A DNA stretch of 64,000 nucleotides from an uncultured Coriobacteriaceae bacterium (GCA_949298635.1 CASFXG010000015.1:1-64000), one strand, 5' to 3'. Counted from the stretch's first letter, positions 36,735 to 45,386 are shown. Made by a program: numbers and translations. Notes: generated from the sequence alone by a model not told the origin.

Positions 36735-38525
36735 ATGCGCACCTCTCAGAATCTCCGCCCCACCATGTTTCGCCGCTTCCTGGCGTATTACCGCCCGGAG
36801 CGCGGCCTCTTCATCGCAGACACGGTGTGCGCGCTCGTCATCGCCGGTATCGACCTCGCGTTTCCCGTGATTCTGCGCTCGCTTACCGGCGGGCTCTTCC
36901 TCGAGGGCGCGGACGCGATCATGGCTGCGCTCGGCATGATCGCCCTCGGGCTTGTGGCGATGTACCTCGTGCGCATGGGTTGCCGCTACTTCGTTTCCGC
37001 GCAAGGCCACATCATGGGCGCGCGCATGGAGTCGCGGATGCGCCAGGACCTCTTCGACCAATATGAGCGCTTCTGCTTCACGTATTTCGACCGCGTGAAC
37101 TCGGGCGACATGATGAGCCGCGTGGTGAACGACCTTTTCGACATCTGCGAGGCGGCGCACCATGTACCGGAGTGGATCATCATCTGCGGCGTGGAGATCG
37201 TGGGCGCGTTCATCATCCTCGCAACCATATCGCCTGTGCTCACGGGCATCATGGCGGCAGTGACGGCGGTCTTCGTCGTCGTCATGGTGCGCCAGAACCT
37301 GCGCATGCGCGAGGTGTTCGCCGACAACCGCCGCAAGATCTCCGAGGTCAACTCGCAGCTGCAAGACTCACTCGCAGGGATGCGCGTGGTGAAGTCGTTC
37401 GCTAACGAGGACACCGAGCGCGCGAAGTTCCGTCGCTCCAACGCGCGCTACCTCGATTCGAAGGTCGCGCAGTACCACGCCATGGGTGCCTACCAGGCGA
37501 CGAGCGCCGCGCTCACCGGAGCGCTCTTCACGGTCATCATCGTGGTGGGCGGCCTGCTTGTGGCTGAAGGCCACATGACCGCGGTCGACATGGCGACGTT
37601 CGCCCTGTACATCAGCCTCTTCACCACCCCCATCGAGACGCTCGTGAACTCCACCGAGAACATCCAGAAGGCCATCGCCGGCTTCAAGCGCATGGACGAG
37701 GTCATCCTCACCATGCCCGACATCGAGGATGCGCCCGACGCCTGCGAGCTCACCGTGAGTGCAGGTGCCATCGAGTATCGCGACGTCTGCTTCAGCTATG
37801 AAGACGAGGAGTTGGGAAGCGACCGCGCCGGACGTCCGGTCATCGACCATATGGATCTCTCCATCCGCCCGGGCGAGACCATCGCGCTCGTGGGGCCATC
37901 GGGCGGTGGCAAGACCACGACCTGCTCGCTGCTGCCGCGCTTCTACGACGTAACGAGCGGCTCGATTACCATCGACGGGCAGGACGTGCGCTCGGTCACG
38001 CAGCAGAGCCTGCGCCAGGCTATCGGCCTCGTGCAACAGGACGTGTACCTCTTCGACGGGACGATCGGCGAGAACATCGCCTACGGACGTCCTGGTGCCA
38101 CGCAGGAGGAGATCGTCGAAGCCGCGCGTCGTGCGAACATCCACGAGTTCATCGAGACGCTTCCCGCCGGCTACGATACCGTGGTGGGCGAGCGCGGCAG
38201 CCGTCTTTCCGGCGGGCAGAAGCAGCGCGTGGCCATTGCGCGCGTATTCTTGAAGAACCCCGCCATCCTCATCCTCGACGAGGCGACGTCCGCCCTCGAC
38301 AACGAGAGCGAAGAAGCGGTTCAGGAATCGCTCGAGCGGCTTGCGCGCGACCGCACGACCATCATCATTGCGCACCGGCTCTCCACCATCAAGAATGCGG
38401 ACGAGATCGCGACCGTCGAGCGTGGGCGTGTTGTGGAGCGGGGCACGCACGACGAGCTTCTCGCCCGCAACGGCACGTATGCTCGCTACTATCGAATGCA
38501 GTTCGAAGGCGCTCGTGCGCAGTAA
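36735..38525 (+). CDS. ABC transporter with fused permease and ATPase (exporter type)
   Basis: This is a 596-residue half-transporter of the MsbA/LmrA/MdlB type. Six membrane segments lie in residues 1-320, with the coupling region SQLQDSLAGMRVVKSFANED. The ATPase has Walker A GPSGGGKTTT near 385, the Q-loop QQDVYLFDGTI, signature LSGGQKQR, Walker B ILILDEATSALD, and the H-loop IIIAHRLSTI. It probably works as a homodimer, because only one such gene is present. The substrate is unknown. The ATG at 36735 is preceded by GAAAGG. Confidence 0.9.
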   Translation: MRTSQNLRPTMFRRFLAYYRPERGLFIADTVCALVIAGIDLAFPVILRSLTGGLFLEGADAIMAALGMIALGLVAMYLVRMGCRYFVSAQGHIMGARMESRMRQDLFDQYERFCFTYFDRVNSGDMMSRVVNDLFDICEAAHHVPEWIIICGVEIVGAFIILATISPVLTGIMAAVTAVFVVVMVRQNLRMREVFADNRRKISEVNSQLQDSLAGMRVVKSFANEDTERAKFRRSNARYLDSKVAQYHAMGAYQATSAALTGALFTVIIVVGGLLVAEGHMTAVDMATFALYISLFTTPIETLVNSTENIQKAIAGFKRMDEVILTMPDIEDAPDACELTVSAGAIEYRDVCFSYEDEELGSDRAGRPVIDHMDLSIRPGETIALVGPSGGGKTTTCSLLPRFYDVTSGSITIDGQDVRSVTQQSLRQAIGLVQQDVYLFDGTIGENIAYGRPGATQEEIVEAARRANIHEFIETLPAGYDTVVGERGSRLSGGQKQRVAIARVFLKNPAILILDEATSALDNESEEAVQESLERLARDRTTIIIAHRLSTIKNADEIATVERGRVVERGTHDELLARNGTYARYYRMQFEGARAQ

Positions 38526-38545
38526 CCGGGTTCGACGGGAACACG

Positions 38546-39415
38546 ATGGCGAAGGGATCTAAGCTCGCGCCTGAAGAGGTAGAGGAGCTTTTTTCAAAAA
38601 TCGATGCATCGGGTGTCGTGCGCTCCGAGCGCAGCGAGCCTGCTGTCGACCCGCTTTCCGACGAGGATCCCTCGGGTTCGAAAGTGGCGAGCTCCATCTC
38701 GCGCATGGGCATCGCGTTCATCGCGGGCATCATCATCTTCGTGGTGGGCATGCAGGTGGGCTACGGCGTGATGCGCCGCCTCAATACCGCGAACCTGTCC
38801 GATACCGTGACGACGGAGACCGTCTCGCGCGCGCTCGAGGGCGGCGTCGAGTGGGGTAACGGCTTCACGCAGTTCCCCGCCGATTTCACGGTGGATGAGG
38901 CGGACGAGCTCACCGGTGTCGTGGAGGTGAGCGTTGTGTCCGCCGAGGCGGAAAACGAACTCGAGCTCTTCTCCAACAGCCAGATCGAGGCGGCGGCGCT
39001 CGCAACGAACGCCCTGCTCAACGACAACATCAACCGCGTGGTCTACAACGTTTCAGCGTATGTCGACGAGGGCGGGAACATCGTCGCCGGCAACGGCGAG
39101 GATCGAGAGGCGCGCCTCGTCTTCACCTTCATCTGGACGAAGAACAAGTCTGAGGCGTCGAGCAACATCGACTGGGAACTGCGCATCGTGGGCATGGACG
39201 AGGAGATCGCCGGCAGGATTCAGACGCAGGTGAACTCGGTGTCCTCGCTCATCGAGACGCCGAGTGTGGACGACGCCGATATCGACGCGCACGAGCGGGA
39301 GCTCCTGAGTGCCCAGGAGCAGAAGGGCGAGGAGCTCTATTTGGGCGACGATGGCGGCGCCACGCTCGATGCCGCACGGGAGCGCGCGCAGGAGGATGCG
39401 AGTACCTCGCACTGA
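38546..39415 (+). CDS. Single-span membrane protein of unknown function
   Basis: The protein has 289 residues. A cytoplasmic N-terminus (about 1-50, acidic and serine-rich) and one membrane helix (about 54-74, GIAFIAGIIIFVVGMQVGYG) lead to a soluble ~200-residue domain with alternating beta and alpha prediction, acidic overall. There is no recognised family motif. It starts 20 bases after the ABC exporter stop, so it is probably in the same operon, which is the only clue to its role. Confidence 0.7.
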   Translation: MAKGSKLAPEEVEELFSKIDASGVVRSERSEPAVDPLSDEDPSGSKVASSISRMGIAFIAGIIIFVVGMQVGYGVMRRLNTANLSDTVTTETVSRALEGGVEWGNGFTQFPADFTVDEADELTGVVEVSVVSAEAENELELFSNSQIEAAALATNALLNDNINRVVYNVSAYVDEGGNIVAGNGEDREARLVFTFIWTKNKSEASSNIDWELRIVGMDEEIAGRIQTQVNSVSSLIETPSVDDADIDAHERELLSAQEQKGEELYLGDDGGATLDAARERAQEDASTSH

Positions 39416-39427
39416 CGTCGGGAAAAT

Positions 39428-39440
39428 ACCCCCAGGGGTT
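39428..39440. repeat. Degenerate CCCC/GGGG palindrome copy
   Basis: ACCCCCAGGGGTT, with AAAAT upstream and TTTCGACA downstream, resembles the core of the element seen intact at 40590-40618 and 58134-58163. Confidence 0.45.
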
Positions 39441-39454
39441 TCGACATGAGCAGG

Positions 39455-39485
39455 TGGGACTCAGAGACCTGGTGTCAAAATCCCA
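39455..39485. repeat. Intergenic hairpin repeat, copy B
   Basis: This 31-base element starts TGGGACTCAGAGACC and ends TCAAAATCCCA. It matches copy A at 36634-36664 in 26 of 31 positions, with weaker self-pairing. Confidence 0.6.
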
Positions 39486-39504
39486 CTCTCCCGATACACA
39501 GAGC

Positions 39505-39540
39505 GACCCGGCGGGAAACGGAGCCCCGCCGGGTCGATTT
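39505..39540. terminator. Terminator between convergent genes
   Basis: GACCCGGCGGG pairs with CCCGCCGGGTC around a 9-base loop, and GATTT follows. It separates the exporter operon from the convergent kinase gene. Confidence 0.8.
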
Positions 39541-39571
39541 CGTTCGCCGATAGCCTGGTAGTGCGCAGCGG

Positions 39572-40465
39572 TTATCCGAGCAGTGCGGCCACCTTGCCCA
39601 GAAGCGGCTCAAAGCTCACGCCACGCTCTTGGAAGTGGGGCTGCTGCGAAGAGACCGTCATCGCGTCGTGCACGAGGTCGCCGGCGAAGCGCACCGCCTC
39701 CTCGAGCGTGCGACCCGCCATGATCGCAGCGAGCAGGCACGAGCAGTACAGGTCGCCGGTGCCGTGGAGCATGTAGGGCAGGAGCTCATTATGCACCTCG
39801 AGGAAGGCTCCGTCGCGCGTGCCCACGAAGTTCCTAATGAGCCCGTCGCCGCGCTGGATGCCCTTGAGCACGACCGCCTTCGTGCCCTTCTCGATGAGCG
39901 CGTCCACGAGGCGGTGCGCCTCGGTGTCGTCGATGTTCTCGCCCGCCCAAGCGTCGCCGATGGGTTCACCCAAGATAATCGCCGCCTCGGTGAGATTCGG
40001 GGTGAGGACGTCGGCTCCTTCGGCGAGTTCGGCCATGGCGTCGCAGAGCTCGGGCGTATAGGTGGGATAGATCTTTCCGTGGTCGGCCATGACCGGATCG
40101 ACGACGCGAAGCGCCTCGGGGAACATCGCGTAGATGTCGCGGATGCGGTCTACTTGCTCGGGCGCGCCAAGAAAGCCGGAGTACACGGCATCGGCCTCCA
40201 CGCCGATCTTCTGCCAAGCGGCGAGGTAGTCAGGGAGGATATCGGTCGTATCGTGCATATACCAGCCGGGAAACGCCGTGTGGCTCGAGAAGACGCCCGT
40301 GGGGACCGGGCAGACGTCGCATCCGGCGGCGGAGAGCACGGGGATGGCGATGCCGAGCGAACACTTGCCGTAGCCGCAGAGGTCGTGGACGGCTGCCACG
40401 CGCGGGATGTATGCCCCTTTGCGCTGGTATAGGGGCATGGCGATGCCATTGATTTCGTTTTCCAT
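39572..40465 (-). CDS. pdxY: Pyridoxal/pyridoxamine kinase (PdxY/ThiD superfamily)
   Basis: This ribokinase-fold enzyme phosphorylates B6 vitamers in salvage. It has 297 residues. Family features are the N-terminal VHDLCGYGKCSLGIAIPVLSA, FSSHTAFPGW, VVDPVMADHGKIYPTYT, DVLTPNLTEAAIILGE, and the catalytic GTGDLYCSCLLAAIMAG (the general-base Asp of GTGD). Annotation as pyridoxamine kinase is the common call for this subfamily. Hydroxymethylpyrimidine kinase activity cannot be excluded. An inverted-repeat element lies upstream of its start. Confidence 0.85.
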   Translation of the reverse strand: MENEINGIAMPLYQRKGAYIPRVAAVHDLCGYGKCSLGIAIPVLSAAGCDVCPVPTGVFSSHTAFPGWYMHDTTDILPDYLAAWQKIGVEADAVYSGFLGAPEQVDRIRDIYAMFPEALRVVDPVMADHGKIYPTYTPELCDAMAELAEGADVLTPNLTEAAIILGEPIGDAWAGENIDDTEAHRLVDALIEKGTKAVVLKGIQRGDGLIRNFVGTRDGAFLEVHNELLPYMLHGTGDLYCSCLLAAIMAGRTLEEAVRFAGDLVHDAMTVSSQQPHFQERGVSFEPLLGKVAALLG

Positions 40466-40579
40466 GATTGCCTTCTTTCATCGCGGACTTATGGACCAGC
40501 GTGCGAGAACAGCATAGTACCTCCCGCAGCGGGGCGCCGCGTGAGAGGGCATTCTTAGTCGTTTCGTCACAAAGGCGGA

Positions 40580-40697
40580 CGCGGAAGGATGTAAAAACAC
40601 CCCAGGGGTTATTTTACATCTGTAGTTATGTTGCCCAGGCAGCGCATGATACCGCAGATGTAAAATAACCCCTGGGGTGTTTTTACATCCTTCCGCG
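40580..40697. mobile_element. 118-base element with 43-base perfect inverted arms
   Basis: Arms 40580-40622 and 40655-40697 are exact reverse complements, with a 32-base loop. Each arm carries one CCCC/GGGG palindrome (40590-40618 and 40659-40687; halves TGTAAAATAACCCC and GGGGTGTTTTTACA). No coding capacity is seen. It may be a MITE-like insertion or a fusion of two repeat copies. It lies between the LacI gene and the kinase gene. Confidence 0.65.
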
Positions 40698-40740
40698 GCA
40701 CTACGGGCGGCGACATCCTTCCGCGGCACTACGGGCGGCG
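40685..40740. repeat. 28-base exact tandem duplication over the lacI-family gene end
   Basis: The unit 40685-40712 (starting ACATCCTTCCGCGGCACTAC) is repeated exactly at 40713-40740. The second copy includes the last 12 bases of the LacI-family gene (Arg-Arg-Pro-stop). The first copy overlaps the right arm of the inverted-repeat element. Confidence 0.85.
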
Positions 40741-41739
40741 GGTGGTGGATTCGCGAACGATAAGCTCGGTCTCCAACACCATCGAGCGCGTGGGGCCGCC
40801 GCCGTTCATGCGCTCGAGCAGCAGGTTGCAGGCTGAGTATCCCATGCGGTAGCGCGGCTGGTTCACCGTGGTGAGCGCGGGCGTGGTCATGGTGGCGATG
40901 TCGATGTTGTCGAATCCCACGACCATGAGGTCGTCGGGGACGGAAAGCCCGGCGCGTCGTGCCGCGCGGATTACCGCGGCACCGTACGTGTCCGAGCAGG
41001 CGAACACGCCGTCGGGCGGATTCTCGGATTCGAGCATGTGGCACGCGGCCGAGCAGGCGAGGTCGTAATTGTTGTCGGGCACTTGGAGAATCCAGCTGGA
41101 GTCGAGCTCGATGTCGTGCTCGCGCGCCATGGAAAGGAACCCCTCCATGCGCCCGCGCGCATACTTATACGATTCCGGGCCGCTCACGATGGCGAGGCGG
41201 CGGCACCCGCATGCGATGAGGTGTCCCACGGCGGTGCGCGCGGCGGCGCGGTCGTCGATCGTCACGTAGGGGACATCGGTTTCGGGGTTGTTCTCGGCAC
41301 ACTGGATGGTGGGGAGCGTCGAGTCGATGCGCTCGATGGTCTCGGTGGAAAGCGAGCACATCGTGATGAGGCCGCTCGCGTTGCAACGGCGCAGGCTCGC
41401 ACAATAGGCGTCGACTGTCGCCTGCCGCGGGATATCCCACGAGATGAGCACGTCGTAGCCGGCAGCCCGTGCCGAGGCGCGCACGCCGTGGACGATCTCG
41501 CTATAGAAGGGGTTGTCGAGCCAGGGGATATTCACCACGATGGGGCCGCGCTCGTCGGAGGGCTTCGCGAGGCGGTAGCGGTCGAGGAGGCTCGCATAGC
41601 CGAGCTCGCGGATAATTGCGTTCACACGCGCGATGGTCTTGGCGCTCACGAGCTCCGGGTGGTTGATGACGCGCGAGACGGTCGCGGGGGAGACATTGGC
41701 ATGCTGGGCGACAAGATCGATGGTCATCTTCTTTGCCAT
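40729..41739 (-). CDS. LacI-family transcriptional regulator
   Basis: This is a 336-residue repressor. The N-terminal HTH is TIDLVAQHANVSPATVSRVINHPELVSAKT, followed by the hinge (NAIIRELGYASLLDRYRLA), then a periplasmic-binding-protein-like core with GPIVVNIPWLDNPFYSEIVHGV, YVTIDDRAAARTAVGHLI, GVFACSDTYGAAVIRAA and VVGFDNIDIATMTTPALTTV. The ATG at 41739 has GAGGAG upstream. It is divergent from the oxidoreductase/ABC operon, which it probably regulates. Confidence 0.9.
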   Translation of the reverse strand: MAKKMTIDLVAQHANVSPATVSRVINHPELVSAKTIARVNAIIRELGYASLLDRYRLAKPSDERGPIVVNIPWLDNPFYSEIVHGVRASARAAGYDVLISWDIPRQATVDAYCASLRRCNASGLITMCSLSTETIERIDSTLPTIQCAENNPETDVPYVTIDDRAAARTAVGHLIACGCRRLAIVSGPESYKYARGRMEGFLSMAREHDIELDSSWILQVPDNNYDLACSAACHMLESENPPDGVFACSDTYGAAVIRAARRAGLSVPDDLMVVGFDNIDIATMTTPALTTVNQPRYRMGYSACNLLLERMNGGGPTRSMVLETELIVRESTTRRP

Positions 41740-41826
41740 GGGCGCTCCTCTCCCCTGCACATCATGCTGCTCTTTTTCATTCTAACGACCAAAGGGTAAG
41801 ACTTGTGTATTTTTCCGTCAACGGAA

Positions 41827-41996
41827 TGAAAAAATTTCAGTCCTACGTTCACCGACGTTTTCTTACCGCTCATGCCTTGTCTTTTACCGTTCGCAGATTG
41901 AAATTTCGAGCGACGCCACACCCTCGTTATTATCAAAAATGAAAGAAGCGTCGAAGAATAATGAAAAAATCTTTCATTATCGTTCGATTTCTTTCA
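41827..41996. promoter_or_regulatory. Divergent regulatory region with inverted repeats
   Basis: The 332-base gap 41740-42071 is AT-richer than its surroundings. It holds TGAAA-AAA-TTTCA (41827-41839), GAAATTTC near 41900, and TAATGAAA paired with TTTCATTA (41959-41979) nested in a longer imperfect inverted repeat (41940-41996). These are candidates for operators of the divergent LacI-family repressor and for the operon promoter. Confidence 0.55.
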
Positions 41997-42071
41997 GATT
42001 CGTTGGGCGGCATCCCCGCATAGTGGGTGGCAGGCGCGCGGCATTGGATCGCGCGAACGGAGAGGAGCACC

Positions 42072-43106
42072 ATGATTCGCGTCGGCGTTATCGGATGTGG
42101 AAAGATCTCGCAGGTGCGGCATCTGCCGGAGTACGAGGCGAACCCCGACGCGAAGATTGTCGCCCTCTACGATGTAAACATGGAGCGCGCGCAGGAGCTG
42201 GCTGAACGCTACGGCGCGACTGCCTATGCTTCGCTCGACGAGCTGCTCGCGGCGCCGGATGTGGACGCCGTGAGCGTGTGCACCTCCAACGCCACGCACG
42301 CCGAGACCACCATCAAGGCGCTCGAGGCGGGCAAGCACGTGCTCTGCGAGAAGCCCATGGCCATTACGCTTGAAGAGTGCGAGCAGATGGTGGCATGTGC
42401 CGAAGAGCACGGGCTCAAGCTCATGATCGACCAGAACCAGCGCTTTGCGAAGGCGCATATCCGCGCCAAGGAGCTCTTGGATGCCGGTCGCATCGGCGAG
42501 GTGCTTACGTTCCATACCACCTTCGGCCACGGTGGCCCGGAGACCTGGAGCGTCGACCCCGGCACCGGCAGCTGGTTCTTCGACCCCAAGCGCGCGGCGA
42601 TGGGTGCCATGGCGGATCTCGGCGTGCACAAGACCGACCTCATCCAGTGGCTCATCGGGCAGACGGTCGTCGCTACCACGGCGAAGGTCACGACGCTCGA
42701 CAAGCGCGATCCGGAGGGCAATCTCGTGGGCGTGGACGACAACGCCGTCTGCATCTACCAGATGAACGGCGGAGCCCTAGGCACCATGACCGCGAGTTGG
42801 ACCTACTACGGCCCCGAGGATAACTCGACGGTCATCTATGGCACGAAGGGCATCATGCGCATCTACGATGACCCGGCGCACTCCATCGTCGTCGACCTGG
42901 CATCCGGCGAGCGCGAGCTCTACGACGTCGAGGCCATTCAGACGAACGACAATCAGACCGCCTCGGGCATCATCGACGCGTTTGTGGACTGCCTCGAGAA
43001 CGATACCGAGCCCGCGATTCCCGCAGCGAGCGTGCTGCCCGCGATGCGCGCGGTTTTCGGCAGCATCGAGTCGAGCAAGACCGGGACGACGATCAAGCTC
43101 AGTTAA
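42072..43106 (+). CDS. Gfo/Idh/MocA-family NAD(P)-dependent oxidoreductase
   Basis: The protein has 344 residues with the Rossmann motif VGVIGCGKISQVRHLPEY at the start. The catalytic-lysine motif CEKPMAITLEECEQM lies near residue 96. The second domain has GAMADLGVHKTDLIQWL, where the histidine is family-conserved. Such enzymes oxidise inositols, sugars or their derivatives. The ATG at 42072 follows GAGGAG. It is the first gene of a catabolic operon with an isomerase/epimerase and an ABC importer. Confidence 0.9.
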   Translation: MIRVGVIGCGKISQVRHLPEYEANPDAKIVALYDVNMERAQELAERYGATAYASLDELLAAPDVDAVSVCTSNATHAETTIKALEAGKHVLCEKPMAITLEECEQMVACAEEHGLKLMIDQNQRFAKAHIRAKELLDAGRIGEVLTFHTTFGHGGPETWSVDPGTGSWFFDPKRAAMGAMADLGVHKTDLIQWLIGQTVVATTAKVTTLDKRDPEGNLVGVDDNAVCIYQMNGGALGTMTASWTYYGPEDNSTVIYGTKGIMRIYDDPAHSIVVDLASGERELYDVEAIQTNDNQTASGIIDAFVDCLENDTEPAIPAASVLPAMRAVFGSIESSKTGTTIKLS

Positions 43107-43113
43107 GCAAAAT

Positions 43114-43144
43114 GATAATTCCAGTACCTGGTACTGAAATTATC
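43114..43144. repeat. Inverted repeat between the first two operon genes
   Basis: GATAATT...CAGTACC pairs with GGTACTGAAATTATC about a single central base, with one mismatch. No T-run follows. It may be an operator or an RNA processing hairpin. Confidence 0.45.
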
Positions 43145-43165
43145 ACTTGGGAAGGAGTAAGCGCT

Positions 43166-44089
43166 ATGAGAATGGGATTCATCACCTCGCTCTTCGATGG
43201 CTGGACGTACGAGGAGATGATGGACGACGTCGCCCGTCTGGGCATCGAGTGTGTCGAGGTTGCTTGCTGGCCGAAAGGCAAGGCCGAGCGCAAGTACGGC
43301 GGCGTGACGCACATCGAGACCGAGCGCGTCCTCGAGGACGATACCTACGCCCAGCACATCCTCGGCTATGCCAAGGAGAAGGGCGTCGACATCTGCGCGC
43401 TTGCGTACTACCCGAACAACCTCGATCCCGACCCCGAGCGCCGGAAGACCTTCAACGATCACCTCATCGCGACCATTCGCGCCGCTGCAAAGCTCGGCGT
43501 GCCGAAGGTCACGACGTTCATCGGCCGTGTGACGGACAAGACCTTCGAGGAGAACCTCGAGATCCTGCCCGGTGTGTGGGGACCCATCCTGGACGTGGCC
43601 GAGCAAGAGGGCATTCGCGTATGCATCGAGAACTGTCCGATGCTCTTCGATGCTTCGAACTGGCCGGGCGGCCAGAACATCATGACCTCGCCCGCCAACT
43701 GGGAGCGCGTCTTTGAGGTGCTGTCGAGCAAGAACTTGGGCATCGCCATCGACCCGAGCCACTTCGTGTGGCAGATGATCGACTGCGACGCGGCGGTACG
43801 CGAGTTCGCCGACCGTATCTACCACGTGCATCTCAAGGATATCAAGTTCAAGCCTGAGGAGCTCGCGTGGCGCGGCACCATGGCCTATCCGCTCGACATC
43901 ATGGACCCGAAGATCCCTGGCTGGGGCGACGTGGACTGGAGCGACTTCATCTCGCAGCTCTCGATGATCGGCTACAACGGCGATTGCTGCCTCGAGGTCG
44001 AGGACCGCTTCTTCGAGGACGGCACACGCGAGAGCCTCGTCAAGGCAGTCGAGCTTTCCAAGCGCTACATGGATCAGTTCATCATTTAG
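43166..44089 (+). CDS. Sugar phosphate isomerase/epimerase (xylose-isomerase-like TIM barrel)
   Basis: The protein has 307 residues of the AP-endonuclease-2/IolE-like fold. It starts MRMGFITSLFDGWTYEEMMDDVARLGIECVEV. Metal-binding glutamate and histidine motifs are visible at VCIENCPM, IAIDPSHFVWQ, YHVHLKDI and CCLEVEDRF. GGAGTAAG precedes the ATG at 43166. With the upstream oxidoreductase it suggests oxidation and epimerisation of an imported sugar or inositol. The exact substrate is unknown. Confidence 0.85.
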   Translation: MRMGFITSLFDGWTYEEMMDDVARLGIECVEVACWPKGKAERKYGGVTHIETERVLEDDTYAQHILGYAKEKGVDICALAYYPNNLDPDPERRKTFNDHLIATIRAAAKLGVPKVTTFIGRVTDKTFEENLEILPGVWGPILDVAEQEGIRVCIENCPMLFDASNWPGGQNIMTSPANWERVFEVLSSKNLGIAIDPSHFVWQMIDCDAAVREFADRIYHVHLKDIKFKPEELAWRGTMAYPLDIMDPKIPGWGDVDWSDFISQLSMIGYNGDCCLEVEDRFFEDGTRESLVKAVELSKRYMDQFII

Positions 44090-44163
44090 GACTTCGCCTC
44101 GTCTGTGAGGAAAGCAGGCGAGTCAAGGTAATGCGGCCAGAGTATGGAAGGAAGGAACGCATT

Positions 44164-45267
44164 ATGAGCAACATTACTCGTCGTTCGTTTGTGGCAGGTA
44201 CGGGCGCGACCGCGCTGGTCGCCGCGCTCGCCGGCTGCTCCGGTGGCACCACCGCCGAGGGTTCTGCCGCGGGTTCCGCAGCCGCTGCCGCCGGTGGTCA
44301 CATCGTCGTGCTGACCGCCTCGCCCGACCATGGCTGGACCGGCCAGGTCGGTGCGTTCGCCCAGGAGAAGGTTGACGAGATCAACGAGGCCGGAGCCTAC
44401 ACCGCCGAGCTCCAGACCGCCGGTGCCGCCTCCGACCAGATCGCCCAGGTCGAGGATATCCTCGCGGGCGACGCTCCCTCCGGCATCGTCATCCAGCCGC
44501 TGGACGACACCGTTCAGTCCGCTATTCAGCAGATCGCTGACGCCGAGATCCCGTACGTCGCCTTCGACCGCATCATCGAGGCCGTCCAGGACACCGCTGT
44601 CGCCAACGTCAAGGGCGACAACTCCGGTATCGGCGCCGGCTCCGCCGCCTACTTCGTCGAGAACGGCATGATGCCCGGCGACGCCGTCTACATCTATCAG
44701 GGCGACACCTCGTCCGTGACGACGCTCCGCGACAACGGCTTCACCGACTACCTCCTCGGCAACCTCGAGTTCGACGGCGCCACCGTGCCCGAGGACAAGA
44801 AGTGGACGCAGGAGCAGATCGACTCCGCCATCACCAAGTCCGGCGCCATGAACTGGAGCCGCTCCGACACCAAGGCCGCCTTCGAGACGCTGCTCGCCGA
44901 TGAGTCCAATGCTCAGATCAAGTGGTGGTACGCCGAGGACGACGAGCTCGCCATGGGCATCCTCGAGGCCCTGAATGGTGGCGGCATCTCCGACTCCACC
45001 AAGGAGGTCTTCTACGAGACCAAGCCGTTCATCACCGGTTGCGGCGGTCTGAACGAGTACTACGAGGTCATCCGCGGCAACTCCTACCAGGACATTACCG
45101 CGAACCTCGGTGGTGTCATGTCCACCACTTACTCGCCGTCCATGATCCAGACGGCCATCCAGGACATGGTCGACCACCTCGACGGCAAGGAAGTTCAGCA
45201 GGATCACGTCATTCCGTGCGAGAACGTCACCGCCGAGAACGTCGACGAGTACGTCGGCTTCGAATAA
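44164..45267 (+). CDS. Sugar ABC transporter substrate-binding lipoprotein
   Basis: The protein has 367 residues. The N-terminus combines a twin-arginine motif (TRRSFVAG) with a hydrophobic stretch and a lipobox LAGC (Cys25), so it is probably a Tat-exported lipoprotein. A low-complexity Ala/Gly/Ser linker leads to a type I periplasmic-binding fold like ribose/galactose binding proteins (IVIQPLDDTVQSAIQQIADAEIP and GDNSGIGAGSAAYFVENG). It is followed by ATPase and permease genes of the same importer. Confidence 0.9.
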   Translation: MSNITRRSFVAGTGATALVAALAGCSGGTTAEGSAAGSAAAAAGGHIVVLTASPDHGWTGQVGAFAQEKVDEINEAGAYTAELQTAGAASDQIAQVEDILAGDAPSGIVIQPLDDTVQSAIQQIADAEIPYVAFDRIIEAVQDTAVANVKGDNSGIGAGSAAYFVENGMMPGDAVYIYQGDTSSVTTLRDNGFTDYLLGNLEFDGATVPEDKKWTQEQIDSAITKSGAMNWSRSDTKAAFETLLADESNAQIKWWYAEDDELAMGILEALNGGGISDSTKEVFYETKPFITGCGGLNEYYEVIRGNSYQDITANLGGVMSTTYSPSMIQTAIQDMVDHLDGKEVQQDHVIPCENVTAENVDEYVGFE

Positions 45268-45348
45268 CGAGCCTCGTCACGCCCGTCCGCTGCAGCACGC
45301 GGGCGGGTGTCCGCTCGTGACGCGCTGATCTAGGCTCGCGCGTCATGC

Positions 45349-45386
45349 GGGGCAGCGCTCCCGCGCAATATGGAGAGCGCTGCCCC
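45349..45386 (+). terminator. Hairpin between binding-protein and ATPase genes
   Basis: GGGGCAGCGCTC (45349-45360) pairs perfectly with GAGCGCTGCCCC (45375-45386). A second hairpin, ACGGGGC/GCCCCGT at 45451-45467, lies further on, with TTTT at 45473-45476. These could give partial termination or mRNA stabilisation, raising binding-protein output over ATPase and permease. Confidence 0.6.
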
